This document shows, in pieces, positions 7,245 to 13,998 of a DNA stretch of 14,001 bases. This DNA comes from Fidelibacterota bacterium (lineage in GTDB: Bacteria; Fidelibacterota; UBA8477; JABMPR01). Location: positions 1 to 14,001 of the forward strand of contig JAUVDF010000009.1 in assembly GCA_030595455.1 (NCBI GenBank). Reading direction: 5' to 3'. The first letter of the stretch is position 1. Each line of letters opens with the position of its first letter. The translations under genes were made by a program, and so were the position numbers. A model generated the notes under the pieces. The model was not told where the DNA came from, did not search any database, and saw nothing but the letters and a program-made list of their open reading frames with translations.

Positions 7245-9626
7245 CTACAGTTTGAACTCTACACCGAATGTGGGAAAGAAGGGAAACATGCCGATGCCTT
7301 CTACCGTTCCAGCCTCAAAATCCCAGTTATAAAAGAAAGTGTTAAAATGATTGGTAGCATTTATCACCTGAATTTTGAATAAGCCTTCGATTCCAAAGGG
7401 ATTAATCTGCCTTGAGTAACTCACATCCATCCTGAAATAATCAGGATAACGAGCTGAATTCCTGGCTCCTTTAAGCTCGGCCAGGTTAGCATAGAAGTTC
7501 GTTAAATCAGTAAAACTACCATTCTGAGTATATACGCTACCAACCGTTGGAGTATAAAGGTTTGAGCTGCTGTTGGTCATGGTTAGGCCAAAGGAGTGCT
7601 TCTTATTTAAGGCATAATTTACCACCAGGTTAAGACCATGGGGTTGATCATACTTGGAACTATAAATCTCCCCATCACTTTCAATGACTTGACCATCCCC
7701 ATTAAAATCAAATTCCTGCACGCTCTTCATATAGGAATAGCCCAGCCAACCGGACAACTTACCACTGCTTTTCTTCAGGAGTACTTCTGCGCCATAAATT
7801 TCTGCAGTTCCTTCGGTGTAATCATCATCTGGATCTAAGAAATTCTGATTGGGATTGAGAACCAGTGTATTGCTATAGGGTTTATAATAACCTTCCAGAC
7901 TGGCAAACCAGCCCTCACCCAGCCACTGCTCAAGACCGAGGATATAATGCTCAACAGATTTTGCTTTATAATTTTCCGGGATCGGATTCCAAAAATCAAC
8001 AATGCTCAGTATGGCGTCCTCATCCTGAGCGGTAAACAAGAACTGATTGTATTTACCCCAGGCACCCTTCAAGGCCAAATTGGTATTCAGTAGATATTTA
8101 AATCCCAGGCGCGGTTCGTAGTATAGCTGGTCATGGGCCGAATATTTAGACACTCGTAATCCAGTTTGTAGCATAATAACCGGGTTCGGCTGCCAGCGTT
8201 CCTGGACAATTCCACTGTAGATCATATTGGTTTCGTGCTGATCCAAGAAAGTCTGTTCTCCTTGGGAGAGTTCAAAATCAATTCCCAGGTCTTTCACTTC
8301 CAATCCAGTAGTCAGCGTATGTTTTGAAGAAATAAACCACTCCAGGTTTTCCCTCAAGGTCCAATCATCTATTTTATTAAATATAACGATATTAGTAGAG
8401 GAGGCCTGACCAGATGTATCAGTGGCCGTGAATTCCATGTCTACATCAAACTCATAACTAGTATTTGCGAAAGATAGCGTAGAGACAAACCTGGAATTGG
8501 GGATCCAGCGCCATTTCATGCTATTGGTTGTGTTGCCCCAGTCCCAATTAAAATTGACTTCATTGGCTGACCGGCCAAGCTCAAAAGCAATTCTATCCTT
8601 CCCGGCATAATGTGAAATTGTCAAGCGGTTGGTCGGGTTAATATTTTGGATGATCTTGCCCTGCACATCATAGAAATAATATTTCCACTCCATAGGCTCA
8701 TCTTTATACCAGTAGTACAACCTGGCCACCTGATCAAAATAGGTTCGTCGACCTGAGAGCATCCAGGAGCCCTTTAAAAGGGGACCTTCTGCTAGCAGCT
8801 TGGAACTGAGCAGGTTCACTTCACCCCGAACCTGACTGATATCAAAGAATTCACCCAGTTTACGACCATTAAATAATTTATTTTTCCGGGAATCACCTTC
8901 ACGTCCGGTGATACTGAGGACCGATGAGATTCGGTTGCCATAATAAGCTGGGAAACCGCCTGCTAGAAATTCTGCATCGGCTATGGCATCTGCATTAAAA
9001 GTGGAAAAGACACCACCTAGGTGGAATGGGTTGTAAATCTCAATGCCATCCAGCAGGATCAAGTTTTCGTCTGGGCTACCCCCACGGACAACCAGGGCTG
9101 AGGAAAAATCGCTGGAGGACTGGACACCGGGGAGCAATTGAAGCGTGCGAAAGATATCTGCTTCCACGAAAGCGGGCATCGTCTTTACATCCCGCATACT
9201 GAGGCTGACAGCACTTACTTCAATTTCTTTCTCAAAGCGTTGACGATCACCGGTAATGATAACTTCTTCACCTTCAATGGAGGTGGGTTTAATCTCAAAA
9301 TCGTGACGCTCTTCGAGGCCACCAACGACTGCAATTTCTTTTTCAGTGCGCTCATAGCCCATCATCATGACTTGTAAGGTGTAATTCCCGGGAGGAATAT
9401 TAGTGATGATAAAATATCCAGCACTATTTGTGGCTGCCCCGATTCCAGTATTTTTCAGACTTACATTAGCATAGAGTAAGGGTTCACCCGTTTCAGCATC
9501 TCTGAGGAAACCATTCAAGCGGCCATAGTCAGATTGAGCTAAAACAGATCCCATTAGTAAATGGAGACCGATTACAAGGCCTAGTAATATAAGAGTGGAC
9601 TTAGTCTTTTTAATTTTAGTATTCAT
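7245..9626 (-). CDS. TonB-dependent outer-membrane receptor with CarboxypepD_reg-like domain
   Basis: A 793-aa receptor. Signal peptide 1-30 (ends GSVLA/QS), carboxypeptidase-regulatory-like beta domain about 36-112 (GFLRDAETGEPLLYANVSL, NIPPGNYTLQV), TonB-box-like EEVIITG (121-126), plug domain about 135-245 (VVRGGSPDENLILLDGIEIYNP, GGFPAYYGNRISSVL), then a beta barrel to the C-terminus ending FGVEFKL. These proteins import large ligands across the outer membrane using TonB-ExbBD energy. The extended N-terminal domain and plug style are typical of the FCB group. A DFNGDGQVIESD loop in the barrel looks like a calcium-binding loop. A lipoprotein gene follows within a few bases. Upstream is an RpoE-like promoter shared with the neighbouring ECF sigma gene. 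The ligand cannot be read from sequence. Confidence 0.95.
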   Translation of the reverse strand: MNTKIKKTKSTLILLGLVIGLHLLMGSVLAQSDYGRLNGFLRDAETGEPLLYANVSLKNTGIGAATNSAGYFIITNIPPGNYTLQVMMMGYERTEKEIAVVGGLEERHDFEIKPTSIEGEEVIITGDRQRFEKEIEVSAVSLSMRDVKTMPAFVEADIFRTLQLLPGVQSSSDFSSALVVRGGSPDENLILLDGIEIYNPFHLGGVFSTFNADAIADAEFLAGGFPAYYGNRISSVLSITGREGDSRKNKLFNGRKLGEFFDISQVRGEVNLLSSKLLAEGPLLKGSWMLSGRRTYFDQVARLYYWYKDEPMEWKYYFYDVQGKIIQNINPTNRLTISHYAGKDRIAFELGRSANEVNFNWDWGNTTNSMKWRWIPNSRFVSTLSFANTSYEFDVDMEFTATDTSGQASSTNIVIFNKIDDWTLRENLEWFISSKHTLTTGLEVKDLGIDFELSQGEQTFLDQHETNMIYSGIVQERWQPNPVIMLQTGLRVSKYSAHDQLYYEPRLGFKYLLNTNLALKGAWGKYNQFLFTAQDEDAILSIVDFWNPIPENYKAKSVEHYILGLEQWLGEGWFASLEGYYKPYSNTLVLNPNQNFLDPDDDYTEGTAEIYGAEVLLKKSSGKLSGWLGYSYMKSVQEFDFNGDGQVIESDGEIYSSKYDQPHGLNLVVNYALNKKHSFGLTMTNSSSNLYTPTVGSVYTQNGSFTDLTNFYANLAELKGARNSARYPDYFRMDVSYSRQINPFGIEGLFKIQVINATNHFNTFFYNWDFEAGTVEGIGMFPFFPTFGVEFKL

Positions 9627-9644
9627 CCGTTTCGCTACAATGTA

Positions 9645-9672
9645 GTTAGACGACCTAAAAACAAAAATGTTC
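9645..9672 (-). promoter_or_regulatory. Candidate ECF-sigma promoter for the receptor-lipoprotein operon
   Basis: On the minus strand GAACATT (9672-9666), a 14-base spacer and GTCTAAC (9651-9645) precede the receptor ATG by 18 bases. The elements resemble the E. coli RpoE consensus (GGAACTT / GTCTAA). They nearly match those before the ECF sigma gene, including AACATTT followed by a pyrimidine and TG. The spacer is one base shorter than in the other two sites. Confidence 0.5.
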
Positions 9673-9727
9673 AGAATGAGTATTTTGCCAAGTAGAGTTT
9701 AGAGAATAGAATAATATAATATAACAG

Positions 9728-9755
9728 CAAAGAGGCAGGGTTAGCTGCCTCTTTG
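9728..9755 (-). terminator. Hairpin terminator after the DUF6249-like gene
   Basis: An 11-bp perfect stem (caaagaggcag / ctgcctctttg) closes a 6-base loop, 30 bases past the stop of the minus-strand gene. The downstream minus-strand sequence is T-rich (CTGTTATATTATATT) but not a continuous U-run. The hairpin also separates this gene from the receptor promoter. Confidence 0.65.
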
Positions 9756-9785
9756 AAGTATTGAACGATATTTCAACTGGAGGAA

Positions 9786-10133
9786 CTAACTATCAGATGG
9801 TTCATCCTTTGAATCTTCCAACTTGTACACGGTCAGGTAGGCCACCCCAACAGCAACTGGCGCTAAACCCCAAATCCACATACCTGAGGGTGCGTCATCT
9901 GGTATCACCATCGCCATTGCCAGGGTCATCACTATTCCCATCAGAGTCCAGATAAGACCAGGTAGGAGCCTGTTTCTCTTCCGCTCTGGGAATTTAACTT
10001 CGACTCCTTTTTCAATAGCAGCTACTATTTCTAAACTTTCCAGACGCCTTCTATGATATTGTAGTACAAATGAAGCTATAATCACAGCTCCTACCACAAG
10101 AAATAGAGTGATTGGTATGAATTGTTCATGCAT
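9786..10133 (-). CDS. Small three-helix membrane protein, DUF6249-like
   Basis: A 115-aa protein with three predicted membrane helices: about 6-24 (IPITLFLVVGAVIIASFVL), 56-76 (LLPGLIWTLMGIVMTLAMAMV) and 84-103. A charged loop with HRRRLESLEIVAAIEKGVEV separates the first two, and the tail is acidic. Layout and the 'R-x-E-x-h-x-x-I-E-K-G' loop resemble DUF6249 proteins, which often lie beside ECF sigma factor genes; the function is unknown. It diverges from the sigma gene 165 bp away. A very good ribosome binding site (AAGGAG, 8-base spacing) precedes the ATG, and an RpoE-like promoter overlaps the intergenic region. A role in the sigma circuit is inference from position and promoter. Confidence 0.72.
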   Translation of the reverse strand: MHEQFIPITLFLVVGAVIIASFVLQYHRRRLESLEIVAAIEKGVEVKFPERKRNRLLPGLIWTLMGIVMTLAMAMVIPDDAPSGMWIWGLAPVAVGVAYLTVYKLEDSKDEPSDS

Positions 10134-10175
10134 TATATATTCTCCTTATTAATAAATCATTCTGCTTATCATGGT

Positions 10176-10205
10176 ATTTGACACCTTTGTGATTGATATT
10201 GTTGC
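10176..10205 (-). promoter_or_regulatory. Candidate ECF-sigma promoter for the DUF6249-like gene
   Basis: On the minus strand GCAACAAT (10205-10198), a 15-base spacer and GTCAAAT (10182-10176) lie 42 bases before the ATG. Spacing and both boxes match the site before the sigma gene. GTCAAA and GTCTAA are both accepted forms of the RpoE -10 element. Confidence 0.42.
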
Positions 10206-10252
10206 AGAAATACTAAGAAAATTATCAAATAGTTTGATTATTACATAAGAGC

Positions 10253-10282
10253 GCAACATTTCTGCTCCTTGCATTGTCTAAC
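10253..10282 (+). promoter_or_regulatory. Candidate autoregulatory ECF-sigma promoter
   Basis: GCAACATT (10253-10260), a 15-base spacer and GTCTAAC (10276-10282) resemble the RpoE -35 and -10 boxes. Transcription would start near 10288, leaving an 11-base leader that just holds the AGGAG ribosome binding site of the sigma gene. RpoE-type sigma factors commonly transcribe their own operon. Confidence 0.5.
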
Positions 10283-10298
10283 ACTTGATAGGAGATTT

Positions 10299-10835
10299 AT
10301 GCCCAAAGGCAAACAAACAAAATCAGATGAAATATTCCAACTCTTGGTGAAAGAGCACGGAGATCGGATATTCAATCTGGCCTTGATGAAATCGAATCAG
10401 ATCACCTTAGCAGAAGATATCACTCAGGAAACCTTTATCAGAGTGTATAAGGGTCTTAATAGTTTCCGCAATGAGGCTCAGATCGGAACCTGGATTTACA
10501 GAATCGCACTCAATGTTTGCCATACCTTGTTGATGAAAGAGTCCAGGATTTCAAAACCACTGACAGCTTTTGATGGAGATAGTGAGAGTCACTTAACTGA
10601 TGAGTCCACTAATGTTCAGCATCTTTTCCAGGCAGAGTCGGATAAGCAGGTGATTAGAAGCGCTATTGCTAAACTCCCATCAAAGCAATCAGATGCTATC
10701 ACTCTCTATTACCTGCGAGAGTATAAATATTCTGAAGTAGCAGAAATCATGGACATCCCAATTAACACAGTAAAATCACATTTGCGTAGGGCCAAAGAAA
10801 ATCTACGTGAATTAATGGAAGAGGTTGAAGTATGA
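10299..10835 (+). CDS. ECF-type RNA polymerase sigma factor (RpoE-like)
   Basis: A 178-aa group 4 sigma factor. Region 2 (about 11-80) includes LVKEHGDRIFNLAL, AEDITQETFIRVYKGLNSFR and TWIYRIALNVC, which bind core polymerase and the -10 element. Region 4 (about 116-172) ends in the helix-turn-helix YSEVAEIMDIPINTVKSHLRRAKENL, which binds the -35. Start ATG 10299 has AGGAG 4 bases upstream; the frame runs back to a TTG at 10269, but that would place the candidate -10 box inside the coding region. The stop overlaps the next start (ATGA), the usual arrangement with an anti-sigma partner. Candidate promoters before this gene, the divergent membrane protein gene and the receptor operon suggest that it controls the local cluster. 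The signal it responds to is unknown. Confidence 0.93.
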   Translation: MPKGKQTKSDEIFQLLVKEHGDRIFNLALMKSNQITLAEDITQETFIRVYKGLNSFRNEAQIGTWIYRIALNVCHTLLMKESRISKPLTAFDGDSESHLTDESTNVQHLFQAESDKQVIRSAIAKLPSKQSDAITLYYLREYKYSEVAEIMDIPINTVKSHLRRAKENLRELMEEVEV

Positions 10836-11191
10836 AACCAAGCCTAAACAAAAATCATGATAATATTGAAGCCATGTTAGCTAACAGCTGGGAGGCCATG
10901 CCGATTCATTTGGAGGAACAGTTACTTGATGTACCCAATCAATTACGGTCGCAGCAAGTAGAACGGTTTGATAAACTAGCCTTCGTGCTAAACTCAATTC
11001 TGGCTATTTGGACTTTGGGACTCATCTATACTTTTAAAGATACTATTGGAATAAATGTAATGGGATTAACTACCAAGCTTTCAGCTGTAGGATCCTTTCT
11101 ACCGACAATTATTAGTCATCCTGTATTTTTAGTCTTAGTCATTGGCTTGCTTGGTTTTACCTGGTGGAGACTGGATATGGACACTACTTAA
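10832..11191 (+). CDS. Putative membrane anti-sigma factor
   Basis: A 119-aa protein overlapping the sigma gene by four bases (ATGA), so the two are translationally coupled. A roughly 47-residue N-terminal soluble part rich in polar residues (with EAMPIHLEEQLLDV) precedes two membrane helices, about 48-68 and 88-113, ending WWRLDMDTT. Position and topology fit a membrane anchored anti-sigma factor whose N-terminus holds the sigma factor at the inner face. I do not recognise a family. There is no cysteine in the protein, so the H-x3-C-x2-C zinc anti-sigma motif is absent, and there is no periplasmic sensor domain larger than about 20 residues. The role is therefore an inference from gene context. 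Confidence 0.6.
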   Translation: MKPSLNKNHDNIEAMLANSWEAMPIHLEEQLLDVPNQLRSQQVERFDKLAFVLNSILAIWTLGLIYTFKDTIGINVMGLTTKLSAVGSFLPTIISHPVFLVLVIGLLGFTWWRLDMDTT

Positions 11192-11217
11192 TATCGATTT
11201 TAAAACTTGTACCAAAC

Positions 11218-11248
11218 AAAGAACCCTGCACTTGGCAGGGTTCTTTTT
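11218..11248 (+). terminator. Strong intrinsic terminator, probably bidirectional
   Basis: A perfect 12-bp stem (aaagaaccctgc / gcagggttcttt) with a 5-base loop is followed by TT and ATTTATT on the plus strand, 26 bases after the sigma operon. On the minus strand the stem is followed by TTTGTTTGG, so it can also end the convergent rubrerythrin transcript, whose stop is 29 bases away. Confidence 0.85.
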
Positions 11249-11276
11249 ATTTATTGCGAGTTGCTTTTAATTTTGA

Positions 11277-11855
11277 CTACCAGTTTTCTCCCAGTAGCTC
11301 AAAATACTCCTGCGGATGTAAACAGGCAGGACAGGTTTTTGGGGCTTCTTCACCTTCATGGAGGTAACCACAGTTAATGCAACGCCAAATGATTTTACCA
11401 TTCCGTTTGAATACTTTGCCCTCTTCCAGATTCCTGGCAAGATCTGCATAGCGTTTCCCATGCTGTTTTTCAGCAATTGAAATGGAGTCAAAAGCTGCTG
11501 CTACCCCATTGAAACCCTCTTCGCGAGCAATTCTGGCAAATTCAGGATACATAGTTGTCCACTCATGTTCCTCACCAGCTGCCGCTGCTTTAAGGTTCTC
11601 TAGAGTCGTACCAATAACACCGGCTGGAAATGTTTCAGTAATCTCCAGATCACCACCCTCTAGGAATTTGAAAAACCGTTTTGCGTGTTCTTTTTCATGA
11701 TTGGCTGTCTCTTCAAAAATTTGGGCTATCTGTACCAAACCTTCTTTTTTAGCTGCGCCAGCAAAATAGGTGTAACGATTGCGAGCCTGTGATTCCCCTG
11801 CGAACGCAACCAGTAGATTCTTTTCAGTTTGCGTTCCTTTAACACTTTTTGCCAT
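11277..11855 (-). CDS. rbr: Rubrerythrin
   Basis: A 192-aa non-haem iron peroxidase that reduces hydrogen peroxide, typical of anaerobes and microaerobes. The N-terminal four-helix bundle supplies the diiron ligands: Glu21 (GESQAR), Glu54 and His57 (ExxH in HEKEH), Glu95 and Glu98 (GEEHEW), and Glu129 and His132 (AEKQH). The C-terminal rubredoxin domain has Cys159-x2-Cys162 and Cys175-x2-Cys178 for the electron-entry iron. Length and all ligands are intact. GGAG lies 8 bases before the ATG. It is a single gene, convergent with the sigma operon. A possible ECF-like promoter upstream is weak (see findings); no PerR-type box is evident. An oxidative-stress role is family knowledge. Confidence 0.96.
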   Translation of the reverse strand: MAKSVKGTQTEKNLLVAFAGESQARNRYTYFAGAAKKEGLVQIAQIFEETANHEKEHAKRFFKFLEGGDLEITETFPAGVIGTTLENLKAAAAGEEHEWTTMYPEFARIAREEGFNGVAAAFDSISIAEKQHGKRYADLARNLEEGKVFKRNGKIIWRCINCGYLHEGEEAPKTCPACLHPQEYFELLGENW

Positions 11856-12131
11856 GTCTGAAACTCCTCATATATTAAATTGCCATTTATGATATTTTGT
11901 TAATCAGCAACAATATAAGCAAGTTCGCAAGAATCCTCTAGAAATGATTTACTTGAAGTAGATTTGCATTAGATTCTACACGTTATTTGTAAACTTCTCT
12001 CAGCCGAATGACCTACGTCCGAGTGGATAGGGTCTGAGGCCGCTACGGTTCTCTTGGAAACGAGGAAATCAGCTCCCGTATTTGGAAAGAGAAAATATGT
12101 ACTACTCTATGATGAACAAAAGTGTGTCATT
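11856..12131. other. Intergenic region between divergent rbr and the transporter-NTPase fusion
   Basis: A 276-bp non-coding region. Its left half is A+T-rich and should contain the rubrerythrin promoter. Its right half (about 11999-12077) is markedly more G+C-rich and can fold into nested hairpins, followed by a short upstream ORF. The annotated contents are given in separate entries. Confidence 0.6.
11999..12077 (+). promoter_or_regulatory. Structured 5' leader, possible riboswitch of unrecognised class
   Basis: By eye, hairpin A is GACC.TA (12010-12015) with TA.GGTC (12028-12034), capped by TCC-GAGT-GGA. Hairpin B is CCG-CTA-CGG (12040-12048). Hairpin C (12049-12067) is a 7-bp stem with one bulged C and a GAAA tetraloop. 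A helix of GGG plus CTGA (12030-12037) with TCAG plus CCC (12069-12077) would enclose B and C as a three-way junction and is mutually exclusive with A. CTCAG (11999-12003) can alternatively pair with CTGAG (12034-12038). Competing folds upstream of a membrane transporter gene suggest a switch. I could not match it to a known riboswitch consensus. Confidence 0.42.
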
Positions 12132-12135
12132 ATGA
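12097..12135 (+). CDS. 12-codon upstream ORF coupled to the fusion gene
   Basis: ATG 12097 opens a 12-residue frame (MYYSMMNKSVSL) ending in TGA 12133-12135, which overlaps the start codon of the following gene (ATGA). A purine-rich site GGAAAGAG (12084-12091) lies 5 bases before this ATG, whereas the downstream ATG at 12132 has no ribosome binding site. It may act as a coupling or leader peptide rather than a functional protein. Such a short frame could also arise by chance. Confidence 0.35.
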   Translation: MYYSMMNKSVSL

Positions 12136-13853
12136 TTTTACCAGACACACCTCTGCAAAAAAATAATAATTCCCATCTACCTGACCTTTGGTTGAAGGCA
12201 GCCATGTTAGGCAGCCTTTGGGCTTCTGTTGAAATTATTCTGGGGAGTTTTCTCCACAATCTACATGTACCATTCTCCGGCACTTTCCTGGCAGCTCTGG
12301 GCATAATTCTGATGATCAACGGCTATAAAATCTGGCCTGATAAGGGCTTGTTCTGGCGAACAGCTCTGGTCACAGCGACCATGAAATCCATCTCCCCTTC
12401 AGCCATCATCTTTGGACCCATGGTGGGAATTTTTATGGAAGGTGTTATTCTTGAAGTCGCTGTTCGTCTTTTTCGAGGACGTTGGCTAGGCTTCGTTATA
12501 GGTGGAGCTCTCGCTGTTTCCTGGAGCCTCTTCCAGAAGATTTTGGTTATGCTCATGACTTATGGACCAGATTTTGTCAAATTATATGAGCAGCTCTACT
12601 TTATGGCTGCCAGAAGTCTGCATATCTATGGTTCTGCCCCCATTGATCTGGTAAAACTAATTTTTATCATTGATCTAAGTTTTGGGGCATTGGTTGCCGG
12701 TCTGGCCCTAAAAGTTAGTGGTTACCAAAAGAAATTGCTACTTGAGCCCGGCGATGATCTTGCTAAACCTGCTCAGGAAAACCTACTCGAAACAGCCAGT
12801 TCTCAACAATATTCCATACCCCTGTTTTTTCTTAATTTAATTATTCTAGTTAGTGGTCTGGTTATTCTGGATGACCTACCACTATCTATAGGTGCAATCC
12901 TGGTCCTGCTCTATGTAGCATTTAATATTACTCAATATGCTCGCTCACTCAAGCGACTCAAACGACCACAACTATGGATACAGCTGGTAGCCTTGATGGG
13001 GTTATCCGGGCTGCTCCTCGGTGGCTGGGAAAGTCAAGCCTCTATCATGAATGGCCTGGAAACCGGATTTGGTATGGCAATCCGAGCCCTTCTGGTGATT
13101 TTTGGTTTTTCAGCTCTGAGCATAGAAGTCCGTAATCCATTGATACTTAACTGGTTCAGCAGAAAAGGGATGGGTGTCGCTTTTGAAGCAATATCTGTCG
13201 CTTTCGAAGTCCTACCACGCTTGATGAATGCAGTCTCGGAGAAAAGACACAACTGGAGACACCCTTTCCGGAACCTGAATCAACTATTGGGGGCTCTTGA
13301 GCAGCTACGCCAGGAACATATACAGATACAGGCACGAGTTGTCATTGTGACGGGGAATCAGGGGGATGGAAAAACAACCCTGATAAAGGAATTGATAGGT
13401 TCTAATGAACTGCAAACTCGATCATTTGCCGGGTTTTATACTGAAGGTACCTGGGTTGATGATGAACGGGATCATTATCATATTGTTGATTTAAAGACTG
13501 GCAAATCAACACTCCTGTGCGAACGAAGCGAGCCAGTTTCAGAACTCAGAGCCGGTCCCTTCAATTTCCGTAAAGAGGGCATTGAACATGGCTTGAATAT
13601 TCTTCAGAAAGTCAAAATTAATAGACATACTATTGTGGTTATTGATGAGATTGGTCACCTGGAATTACATGATGATGGCTGGGCAGAATATATTCAAAAG
13701 TTTATTGACCAAGGCCAGGCAATGATCTGGACAGTCCGACCAGCTCTATTAGACTCTGTATTATCCAAGTGGCCGGTTCAAGCATCTGTCATTAAGGCTG
13801 AACAAGGCAACCTGAATCAAGTAATTAAGAGCGTTCAATCCTCATTAATTTAG
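12132..13853 (+). CDS. ECF-transporter-like membrane protein fused to a THEP1-type NTPase
   Basis: A 573-aa protein with three apparent parts. Residues about 17-199 form several membrane helices (LGSLWASVEIILGSFLHNL, KSISPSAIIFGPMVG) resembling an ECF transporter substrate-binding (S) component. Residues about 228-374 have more helices, then GLETGFGMAIRALLVIFGFS and FEVLPRLMNAVSEKR, reminiscent of EcfT/CbiQ T-components. Residues about 400-573 are a P-loop NTPase: Walker A GNQGDGKTT (408-416) and Walker B VVIDEIGHLEL (502-512), where DEIG-x-(M/L)E is characteristic of THEP1 (NTPase_1) proteins. No ABC signature LSGGQ is present. Start ATG 12132 is chosen; the frame extends to a TTG at 12054 through the structured leader. 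Substrate unknown, perhaps a vitamin or metal. The NTPase call is firm, and the S and T calls are inference. Confidence 0.78.
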   Translation: MILPDTPLQKNNNSHLPDLWLKAAMLGSLWASVEIILGSFLHNLHVPFSGTFLAALGIILMINGYKIWPDKGLFWRTALVTATMKSISPSAIIFGPMVGIFMEGVILEVAVRLFRGRWLGFVIGGALAVSWSLFQKILVMLMTYGPDFVKLYEQLYFMAARSLHIYGSAPIDLVKLIFIIDLSFGALVAGLALKVSGYQKKLLLEPGDDLAKPAQENLLETASSQQYSIPLFFLNLIILVSGLVILDDLPLSIGAILVLLYVAFNITQYARSLKRLKRPQLWIQLVALMGLSGLLLGGWESQASIMNGLETGFGMAIRALLVIFGFSALSIEVRNPLILNWFSRKGMGVAFEAISVAFEVLPRLMNAVSEKRHNWRHPFRNLNQLLGALEQLRQEHIQIQARVVIVTGNQGDGKTTLIKELIGSNELQTRSFAGFYTEGTWVDDERDHYHIVDLKTGKSTLLCERSEPVSELRAGPFNFRKEGIEHGLNILQKVKINRHTIVVIDEIGHLELHDDGWAEYIQKFIDQGQAMIWTVRPALLDSVLSKWPVQASVIKAEQGNLNQVIKSVQSSLI

Positions 13854-13855
13854 AA

Positions 13856-13891
13856 TTACTACTTGCTATTTAGATGCTTGCTCAGTAGTAA
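13856..13891 (+). terminator. A+T-rich inverted repeat, weak terminator candidate
   Basis: TTACTACT (13856-13863) and AGTAGTAA (13884-13891) form a perfect 8-bp inverted repeat with a 20-base loop, just after the fusion gene stop. No U-run follows, so termination is doubtful and read-through into the next gene is possible. Confidence 0.25.
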
Positions 13892-13998
13892 GTATTAATA
13901 ACATCATATTTTGGTATTGGAACTTTTGGCGCATTGTTTGCAATACCTAAGAATCACACATAGCGAAGACATTTTGTAAATTATATAGAGGAGTTGAA

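Noticed and set aside
10178..10183. TTGACA on the plus strand, a perfect sigma-70 -35 box before the sigma gene
   Set aside because: No -10 element lies 16-18 bases downstream. The bases are better explained as the complement of the minus-strand GTCAAAT box.
10299..11191. FecI/FecR-type iron-siderophore signalling with the nearby receptor
   Set aside because: The second gene lacks a FecR domain, and the receptor's extra N-terminal domain is of the carboxypeptidase-regulatory type, not a secretin/STN signalling domain.
11999..12077. Assignment of the leader to a named riboswitch class or a tRNA-like element
   Set aside because: No conserved core of the classes I could recall is present, and there is no T-loop or acceptor stem. 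It is kept only as an unclassified structure.
12054..12131. N-terminal extension of the transporter-NTPase from a TTG
   Set aside because: The TTG is inside the tetraloop hairpin with no ribosome binding site; the hydrophobic region begins after ATG 12132.
13919..13925. GGAACTT, an exact RpoE -35 consensus, before the last gene
   Set aside because: No GTCTAA or TCAAA-type -10 lies at 14-17 bases; the closest (CCTAAG) is too far away, so it is left as a chance match.
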